From contig JBBRLG010000007.1 of the NCBI GenBank assembly GCA_038231495.1, positions 1 to 39,008 on the forward strand: 39,008 nt of DNA, given 5' to 3'. Position 1 is the first letter of the stretch. The number at the start of each line of letters is the position of its first letter. The position numbers and the translations under genes are program-made. The notes beneath the pieces were generated by a model that was not told where the DNA came from, searched no databases, and saw nothing but the letters and a program-made list of their open reading frames with translations. This document shows positions 30,802 through 39,008 of the stretch, one piece after another. The DNA comes from JBBRLG01 sp038231495. GTDB taxonomy: Bacteria; Planctomycetota; Planctomycetia; Gemmatales; Gemmataceae.

Positions 30802-31692
30802 ATGTCAAAGTCACGCGGGCAGCACGAACCACTCGTCTACCTAAACGGCCGCTTCCTCCCGCAATCCGAGGCCGTGCTGCCGCTGCACGACGCCGGCTTC
30901 GTCATGGGCGCGACCGTCACTGACCTGTGCCGCACCTTCCGCTTTCGCCTGTTCCGCCGGGCCGAACACCTGCGCCGCTTCCGCCAAAGTTGCGCCGCCG
31001 CCTCCATTCCGCAGCCATTGACGGACGAACAACTCACCGCTATCGCCGAACGCCTCATCGCGCACAATCAAACGCTAGTCGATGCGGAAGCCGACCTTGC
31101 CCTGGTCGTCTTTGCCACGCCGGGCGTCGTCGGCTACTACCTCGGCGAACCGGGCGGCCCAGGCGACGCAACGCTGACACTCGGCATGCATACTTTTCCG
31201 CTCCCTTTTAGCCGTTATCGCCGCTTGTTCGAGGAAGGGGCCATGCTCGCGATTCCGGGCGTCCGCCACGTCCCAACCGTCAGCATTGACCACTACATCA
31301 AGCACCGCAGCCGCCTGCACTGGTGGCTCGCCGACCGCGAAGTCCACGCTCGCAACCCCGCGGCCAGCGCCCTGCTGCTGGACGACCACGGCCACGTCAC
31401 CGAAACCGCCGCCGCCAACTTCCTGCTCGTCAAGGACGGCGTCAGTCTTCAGGTGACGCGCGAGTTGTGCGACCGGCTCGGCATCGGTTTCAAAGAGCGG
31501 CCGTTGACCGTCGCGGACTGTTTCGCGGCGGACGAAGCCTTGCTCACCAGCACGCCTTACGGCCTCGCGCCGGTCCGGCAGATTGAGCACCACGCCTATC
31601 CCGCGCCCGGTCCCGTGGCGCTCGAACTGATGGCCGCCTGGGACGAAACCGTCGGCCTTTCGATTGGCCGGCAGATTTTAGCCAATCCGTAG
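30802..31692 (+). CDS. Class IV PLP-dependent aminotransferase
   Basis: The 296-residue product has YLNGRFLPQSEAVLPLHDAGFVMG at the start, the PLP-binding lysine in DHYIKHRSRLHWWLAD, and ETAAANFLLV then TSTPYGLAPV toward the end. These are the hallmarks of the family that includes branched-chain aminotransferase, D-amino-acid aminotransferase and aminodeoxychorismate lyase. The exact substrate cannot be fixed by eye. The gene is divergent from pyrC. Confidence 0.88.
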   Translation: MSKSRGQHEPLVYLNGRFLPQSEAVLPLHDAGFVMGATVTDLCRTFRFRLFRRAEHLRRFRQSCAAASIPQPLTDEQLTAIAERLIAHNQTLVDAEADLALVVFATPGVVGYYLGEPGGPGDATLTLGMHTFPLPFSRYRRLFEEGAMLAIPGVRHVPTVSIDHYIKHRSRLHWWLADREVHARNPAASALLLDDHGHVTETAAANFLLVKDGVSLQVTRELCDRLGIGFKERPLTVADCFAADEALLTSTPYGLAPVRQIEHHAYPAPGPVALELMAAWDETVGLSIGRQILANP

Positions 31693-31806
31693 ACTTCCCC
31701 ACGCCCTATACCTATCTTGAACCCCATCAAGAGGGTAGCCGGTTCGCTGTGCGGCGAGATCGGGACGGGATAGTCAACCGATGTTCAGCGGGAGTAAAGT
31801 CGATCC

Positions 31807-34434
<2,628 letters not shown>

Positions 34435-34459
34435 GAAATCGTGGGGCGTGGAGCGTGGA

Positions 34460-34520
34460 GCGTGGAGCGTTAATGGCAAGACGTTGATAGCCGCTTGTTC
34501 TTGCCATTAACGCTCCACGC
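34460..34520. repeat. 21-bp perfect inverted repeat between hppA and cstA
   Basis: Arms 34460-34480 and 34500-34520 are exact complements with a 19-base loop; they contain GCGTGGAGCG and TTAATGGCAAG. Outside the arms GTGGAGC is repeated in tandem on the left and its complement on the right, extending the symmetry. It may be a terminator or attenuator; no T-run is seen. Confidence 0.75.
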
Positions 34521-34553
34521 CTTCACGCTCCACGCTCCACGAGGGATTTCGCC

Positions 34554-36902
34554 ATGTTCTACGAAGTCACCGACCAGGGCCGCGTCCTGTTGCACGCCAT
34601 GCCGGTGCTCCTCGGGGCGCTGTGCGTCCTGGCCATTGCCTACCGCTATTACAGCGCTTTTCTCGCCGCCAAGGTCGCCGCGCTCGACGATTCGCGGCCG
34701 ACCCCCGCCCACCTCTTCAACGACGGCCAGAACTACCACCCGACGAACAAGTGGGTGTTATTCGGCCACCACTTCGCCGCGATTTCCGGGGCCGGGCCGC
34801 TGATTGGGCCGGTGCTCGCGATCCAGTACGGCTACATGCCGGGCCTACTCTGGCTGCTCGTCGGCGTCTGTCTGGCGGGGGCCGTGCAGGACATGCTCGT
34901 GCTGGCCGCGTCGGTGCGCCGCGGCGGCAAGTCGCTCGCCGAGATCGCCCGCGCCGAGCTGGGGCCGTGGGCCAGCATCGTCGTCTCGCTGGCCATCCTG
35001 TTCATCGTCGTCATCGCACTTGCCGGCCTCGGCTTCGTCGTCGTCAAGGCGTTGGGCGGCGAAGAGGTGGCACTGCCGAAGGGCATGGAAATCAAGCTGC
35101 CGCCCGGAATGACGGTGGAACCCGACGGGGCCCGATGCACGGCGACGGAGAACTTCTGGCCCTTCCCGCCCGGCAGCCAGGTGCGCTACGGCAGCGCCGC
35201 ACCGTGGGCCGACCGCCCCGAAGCGTTTACGATCCGCATCCCCACCGACGTGACCCTGCCGCCGGTCGATGGCACGTTGGAGCGGGGTTACGTTTACAGC
35301 GTGCCCGAGAAAACCAAGCAAATGGTCCCCGGCAGTTCGTGGGGCACGTTCACCATCGCCTGCACGATCCCGATTGCGCTGCTCGTCGGCCTGTGGATGT
35401 ACAAGATCCGCAAAGGCCGCGTCGTCGAGGCGTCGCTCATCGGTGCCGTCGGCGTCCTCGGCGCGACGGTCGCCGGCAGCCTGATCCCCGGCTCGCCGCT
35501 GGAGCCGTACTTCGCACTAAGCAAGGGCGGCACCGTCTTCGCCCTGTGCGCCTACGGCTTCGTCGCGTCGGTGCTGCCGGTCTGGATGCTGCTCTGCCCG
35601 CGCGATTACATTTCCAGCTTCCTCAAGATCGGCACCATCGCGCTGTTGATTATCGGCGTCTTCGCGGCCAACCCGGTGCTGCCGTGCCCGATGCTGAACA
35701 CGACGTTTATCAACGGCGGGCCGACGTTCCGCGGCGGCATCTTTCCGTTCCTGTTCATCTGCATCATGTGCGGCTCGGTCTCCGGCTTCCACGCCCTCGT
35801 CTCGTCCGGCACCACGCCGAAGATGATCGACAAGGAGTCGCACATCCGTCCCATCGGCTACGGCGCGATGCTCATGGAGGGTTTGGTCGGCATGGTCGCC
35901 CTCCTGGCCGCGGCGTCGATGCCGGCGGACCTTTATTACGACATCAACGTCGATCTGGACAAGGCGCCGACGTACCAGCAGCCGCTCGACCAGCTGTACG
36001 GCGAACTTGGCATCGACCGCAAGGCACAAAACGACCCGCTGCACGCGACAAACGTGGACAGCGTCGGCCACCTGGACGTGGAGAAGGCGAACCTGGCCGA
36101 CATCGAACGGCTGGTGGGCGGCGAGTCGCTGCGCGGCCGCACCGGCGGCGCGGTGACGCTGGCGGTGGGCATGGCGCGCATCTTCACGAAGGCGATGCAC
36201 AACCTCGGCCTGCCGATCGACGGCGTGATGAAATACTGGTATCACTTCGCCATCATGTTCGAGGCGTTGTTCATCCTCACGACCATCGACACCGGCACGC
36301 GCATCGCGCGTTTCCTGCTGCAAGAGGTGGGTGGCAAGGTCTACGCGCCGCTGGAGCGCACCGACTGGTGGCCCGGCGCGGTACTGGCAACGTTCCTGGT
36401 GACGGCGGCCTGGGGCACGCTGGTCTACACGGGCAGCATCGACACGATCTGGCCGATGTTCGGCATCGCCAACCAGCTGCTCGCGGTGGTGGCGCTGGCG
36501 CTGGTGACGACGCTCCTGGTCAACACGGGCCGCGCAAAATACGCCCCGGTGACGCTGTTGCCGATGCTGTTCGTGACCGCGACGACGCTGACGGCGGCGT
36601 TTACGATGACAACGCAGTGGTTCCCGCAGATGATGCAGAGCGGCGTCCCGTCGGTCGTGGTCAAGGGGGCGCTCAGTCTGGTGATGACAGTCTTCGTGGT
36701 TACCTGCGTGCTAACGCTGCTGCTGCTGGCGGTGAGCCGGTGGTTTCTGGTGCTGCGCGGCCTGGCGCCGGTGCGGGTCGAGCCGACGAGCCAGCAGGTC
36801 GCGGCACTGCTGCGCGGGGCGGACGGTACGCCAGTCGCCGCCGGGGCGAGACCGCTTGCGGGTGACGGCATTCAACCCAGCGATCAGCAATTCAAGAAGT
36901 GA
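34554..36902 (+). CDS. cstA: Carbon starvation protein A (CstA) family transporter
   Basis: The 782-residue membrane protein has the CstA hallmarks: YRYYSAFLAAKV, HLFNDGQNYHPTNKWVLFGHHFAAISGAGPLIGPVLAIQYG, then GFHALVSSGTTPKMI and TIDTGTRIARFLLQE. Family members import peptides or pyruvate. A soluble insert of about 90 residues lies near 170-265 (KGMEIKLPPGMTVEP and on), longer than I expect for the E. coli protein. GAGGG lies 9-10 bases before the ATG. It follows hppA by 119 bases with the inverted repeat between. Confidence 0.95.
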   Translation: MFYEVTDQGRVLLHAMPVLLGALCVLAIAYRYYSAFLAAKVAALDDSRPTPAHLFNDGQNYHPTNKWVLFGHHFAAISGAGPLIGPVLAIQYGYMPGLLWLLVGVCLAGAVQDMLVLAASVRRGGKSLAEIARAELGPWASIVVSLAILFIVVIALAGLGFVVVKALGGEEVALPKGMEIKLPPGMTVEPDGARCTATENFWPFPPGSQVRYGSAAPWADRPEAFTIRIPTDVTLPPVDGTLERGYVYSVPEKTKQMVPGSSWGTFTIACTIPIALLVGLWMYKIRKGRVVEASLIGAVGVLGATVAGSLIPGSPLEPYFALSKGGTVFALCAYGFVASVLPVWMLLCPRDYISSFLKIGTIALLIIGVFAANPVLPCPMLNTTFINGGPTFRGGIFPFLFICIMCGSVSGFHALVSSGTTPKMIDKESHIRPIGYGAMLMEGLVGMVALLAAASMPADLYYDINVDLDKAPTYQQPLDQLYGELGIDRKAQNDPLHATNVDSVGHLDVEKANLADIERLVGGESLRGRTGGAVTLAVGMARIFTKAMHNLGLPIDGVMKYWYHFAIMFEALFILTTIDTGTRIARFLLQEVGGKVYAPLERTDWWPGAVLATFLVTAAWGTLVYTGSIDTIWPMFGIANQLLAVVALALVTTLLVNTGRAKYAPVTLLPMLFVTATTLTAAFTMTTQWFPQMMQSGVPSVVVKGALSLVMTVFVVTCVLTLLLLAVSRWFLVLRGLAPVRVEPTSQQVAALLRGADGTPVAAGARPLAGDGIQPSDQQFKK

Positions 36903-36920
36903 CGGCTACGCCCAGGTGTT

Positions 36921-36986
36921 AGGGAAGATCGGTGACCCTTCAGCTTTTCGGCGATTGCGAAGACTGAACGGGCACCGATTTTCCCT
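36921..36986. repeat. Imperfect inverted repeat, copy of a dispersed family
   Basis: Arms 36921-36947 and 36960-36986 match at 22 of 27 positions (core ATCGGTG, TTCAG). A half copy recurs at 38921-38960. It follows cstA by 18 bases and may end its transcript. Confidence 0.6.
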
Positions 36987-37057
36987 CCATCTGTTTCTTG
37001 ACAGGCGACCGCCAGACGGGTCTACTCCGTAATAGGCTGATCGGCACCGGTATTAGG

Positions 37058-37075
37058 CTGACCGGCGCCGGTCAG
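37058..37075. repeat. 18-bp perfect palindrome upstream of a small secreted protein gene
   Basis: CTGACCGGCGCCGGTCAG is a perfect palindrome; a related direct copy TAGGCTGATCGGCACCGGT lies at 37033-37051. It is 39 bases before ATG 37115 and could be an operator. Confidence 0.5.
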
Positions 37076-37114
37076 CTAATCATTCGGCGGCGCAATCCAC
37101 TAACCGAGGTGATT

Positions 37115-37588
37115 ATGCATCGATCCATGCTCGTTGCTACAGTGTTGACCCTCGCTTCGGTGTTCGGTGCCGTTTCCCTAGGCGACGACAAAGACAAGAC
37201 CGAGTTCCTTACCAAGCCCGGGGAGTACAAGCTTTACGAGGGCAAGCTGATCATCCTGATTAAGGAAGATGACGGTGAGTTGCGCTTCGACATCACATTC
37301 ATCGGGTCGAAGAGTTCGGTCGGGGTCGGCAGCGTGGCGAAAGCGGAGAAGGCGAAGGGGTGGTTCATCCACCCTGCGTCGCCGTCCCAGGTGTGGTTCT
37401 ACCCCGGGAACGAGATCCTGCAGTTGCTCGAATTCAAGCCGGGCGGGGGCCCCACGGGTTCGGATTATCAATCGACAACCACGGTGGGGCCGGGGAGCAA
37501 AGACACGACCGTCCTCCTCCAAAAAGCACCGAAAGGTCTTGTGGATCGGCTTCCCGAATCGTTCAAGCCCAAACCCAAGGACAAGTAA
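37115..37588 (+). CDS. Small secreted protein of unknown function
   Basis: The 157-residue product has a signal peptide (MHRSMLVATVLTLASVFGAV, cut near LGDDKDK) and a beta-rich body (EYKLYEGKLIILIKEDDGELRFDITF, then SQVWFYPGNEILQLLEF). It ends in a basic Pro/Lys tail. It resembles many planctomycete secreted orphans in style only. GAGGT lies 4-5 bases before ATG 37115, which also gives the best signal peptide. Confidence 0.75.
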   Translation: MHRSMLVATVLTLASVFGAVSLGDDKDKTEFLTKPGEYKLYEGKLIILIKEDDGELRFDITFIGSKSSVGVGSVAKAEKAKGWFIHPASPSQVWFYPGNEILQLLEFKPGGGPTGSDYQSTTTVGPGSKDTTVLLQKAPKGLVDRLPESFKPKPKDK

Positions 37589-37678
37589 TCGCGCCGGGTG
37601 CCATGCTTTCGGGGTCAACGAGTCCGGGACGACCAATCACATTTCGGATGCGCCTCGAAAGCATGGCACCCGGCGCGA
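37589..37678. terminator. Long hairpin between convergent genes
   Basis: Arms 37589-37611 and 37656-37678 are exact 23-bp complements (core GGGTGCCATGCTTTC), with a 44-base loop. Placed right at the stop of the plus gene and 58 bases from the end of the minus gene, it can act as a two-way terminator. The core is of a REP-like kind. Confidence 0.6.
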
Positions 37679-37735
37679 CCGGGGGCCGCGGGCTGATCCC
37701 CTCGGCCCTGTCGCGGTTGCCCCACGCATCGCCCG

Positions 37736-38773
37736 TCACTTCTTTTCTTGGAAGAGCAGCTGCGAAACCAAATACAAGTCGTTCCTCCAAACCGACCACG
37801 TGTGAGCACCGGAATCGACGTGCCAAAGGTGCGGCACCTTCTTCTCTTCCAGGGTGGTGTGGAACGACTTACTTGAGTTCATCAGAGTGTCCTGGTCGCC
37901 GCAGGAGAGCCACAAGAGCCGCAGGCTTTTGGTCTTCTCGTTGTCGGGGGCCAGGTTGCCCGGCGCTCCGAAGATGGCGGAGGAGAAACCGCCGACATAA
38001 GCGAAGGTGTCCAGGTGCTTCAGGCCAATGGTCAGCGACTGTCCGCCGCCCATCGACAGCCCGGCGATGGCGCGGTGCTCGGCATCGGCCTTCGCGGGGT
38101 AGTGCGTTTCGACGTAGGGAATGAGGTCCTTGAGCAGGTCGTCTTCGAGGAGGTTGGTGCCTCCGATTGGGCCGCGCCCCGGGCCTGCCGGCGGGGTCGG
38201 TAGAAGATGTTCGATCGCGTCGGCAAGCTGTTTCTGGCTAACCTTGCCCGTTTTGTCCTTATCGATCTCCTTGAAGACGGCTTCGGCGGCGGCGAGGAAC
38301 TCTTCGAGCGACACCTTGCCGTCCCTATTGGCGTCGGCGCGTTTCATGACGGCTTCGGTGAGCGTCGCGGCAGGTCCCGGCGGCCGTGCGTAGCCGTTGG
38401 GCATGACGACGATCATGGGCACCAGCTTCTTGTCGGCATAGAGATTGTCGAGGATGACGTCGGCGGAACCCTTCTTTTGCCAGCCGGTCTCATCGTCGCC
38501 GGCGCCGTGCAACAGATAGAGGACCGGGTATTTCGTGTCCTTGGAATAGCCCGGCGGCGTGTAGACCGTCGCCTTTCGTTTGCCGCTGACCGTTTTGGAA
38601 TCGTACTCGATGGTCTCGACGTGACCGCACTCGATGTTGTCGCGCTTGGCATCAAAGCCTTTCGGGGCAGGAGGCAATTCCTTGGGCGGGTCCTCCGCCC
38701 GACCCGACGAAGCCAGGAATACAAGCAGCAACGCGCTTCCGCCCAGCAGCGGATTCAGGAAACGTCTCATCAT
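37736..38773 (-). CDS. Secreted alpha/beta-hydrolase esterase with inserted EF-hand pair
   Basis: The 345-residue product has a signal peptide (cut near SGRAEDPP) and a putative-esterase domain of the enterochelin esterase/feruloyl esterase type. Features are YPVLYLLHGAGDDETGW (82-98), nucleophile Ser240 in GLSMGGGQ, Asp293 or Asp295 in SCGDQDTL and His324 in SGAHTW. Between the second strand and the nucleophile elbow lie two EF-hand loops: DANRDGKVSLEE (147-158, all ligands good) and DKDKTGKVSQKQ (171-182, last ligand Gln and so weak). Calcium may control folding or access. GAGGT precedes the start; ATG 38770 is an alternative. Confidence 0.9.
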   Translation of the reverse strand: MMRRFLNPLLGGSALLLVFLASSGRAEDPPKELPPAPKGFDAKRDNIECGHVETIEYDSKTVSGKRKATVYTPPGYSKDTKYPVLYLLHGAGDDETGWQKKGSADVILDNLYADKKLVPMIVVMPNGYARPPGPAATLTEAVMKRADANRDGKVSLEEFLAAAEAVFKEIDKDKTGKVSQKQLADAIEHLLPTPPAGPGRGPIGGTNLLEDDLLKDLIPYVETHYPAKADAEHRAIAGLSMGGGQSLTIGLKHLDTFAYVGGFSSAIFGAPGNLAPDNEKTKSLRLLWLSCGDQDTLMNSSKSFHTTLEEKKVPHLWHVDSGAHTWSVWRNDLYLVSQLLFQEKK

Positions 38774-38920
38774 TGGGACCTCGTGGCAAGAGGAATAGGC
38801 GAAGGAGAGTGTGACGCAGGCACCGCGAGCCGAGCGTCGCCGGTATCCACCGACCCCCGACTCGCCGCGCCGACTCTAACCGCCGGATGCGCTCAAGTCC
38901 AATGAGAAAAGAGTGAGATT

Positions 38921-38960
38921 GGGAAAAATCGGTGTCCGTTCAGTTTTCGGCGGATGTGGA
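38921..38960. repeat. Half copy of the dispersed repeat seen after cstA
   Basis: GGGAAAAATCGGTGTCCGTT and the following CAGTTTTCGGCGG match the left arm at 36921-36960 with few changes. The window ends soon after. The rest of 38774-39008 shows only a motif ACCGCGAGCCGAGCG (38821-38835) shared with 25613. Confidence 0.5.
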
Positions 38961-39008
38961 AAAATCGGCGTCAGGAAAAAACCGCGGGCGGGGAGGTTTT
39001 TTTGGGGG

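Noticed and set aside
34622..36865. 747-codon plus-strand frame inside cstA
   Set aside because: Arg/Gly/His-rich out-of-frame reading of cstA; the in-frame product has all CstA motifs.

Overview
The window looks like chromosomal DNA of a high-GC planctomycete, probably Gemmata-like (order Gemmatales). The pointers are the planctomycete repeat-companion N-terminus (TIGR02996 type) on a leucine-rich-repeat protein, a secreted DUF1080 protein, small secreted proteins and lipoproteins, an esterase with inserted EF-hands, a membrane pyrophosphatase with diverged motifs, and several hairpin repeats of a style I associate with this group. Taxonomy is inferred from family knowledge and composition; no search was run.

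Host left flank (1-3082): a lipoprotein resembling M48 peptidases without the zinc-binding histidines, a zinc-free medium-chain oxidoreductase, a secreted DUF1080 protein and tRNA-His(GTG).

Integrated element (3035-25582, about 22.5 kb): the 3' part of tRNA-His is repeated as a perfect 49-bp direct repeat at 3035-3083 (attL) and 25534-25582 (attR). A tyrosine recombinase gene ends 19 bp before attR. An 18-bp direct repeat near both ends plus GGGTAG motifs look like integrase arm sites. The rightward half (3398-16992) carries a primase-polymerase of NrS-1 type, a noncoding block of stacked GTGAC inverted repeats and a 33-bp perfect inverted repeat, a translationally coupled cluster of small orphans, then a terminase-like small HTH protein, a clear terminase large subunit, and five proteins of unknown family. 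I recognise no portal, capsid protease, HK97-type capsid or tape-measure protein. Next come a leftward LRR cargo gene and a leftward operon of seven small genes (three HTH domains, zinc ribbon, SWIM-type zinc finger, a one-TM protein). That operon is driven by a strong promoter overlapped by a 17-bp palindrome, facing an XRE-type repressor with a second palindrome. After the repressor come a DUF3102-like protein, a HicB-HicA pair, an orphan and the integrase. The layout fits a small prophage or phage satellite whose virion or packaging genes are highly diverged; this is the best candidate in the window for something undescribed.

Host right flank (25583-39008): a GT14-like glycosyltransferase, a GT39-like membrane glycosyltransferase, a secreted DUF2891-like protein, dihydroorotase, a class-IV PLP aminotransferase, an H+/Na+-translocating membrane pyrophosphatase, CstA, a small secreted orphan, and a secreted esterase with an EF-hand pair in its fold. 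Intergenic spaces hold long hairpins that probably act as terminators or belong to dispersed repeat families.
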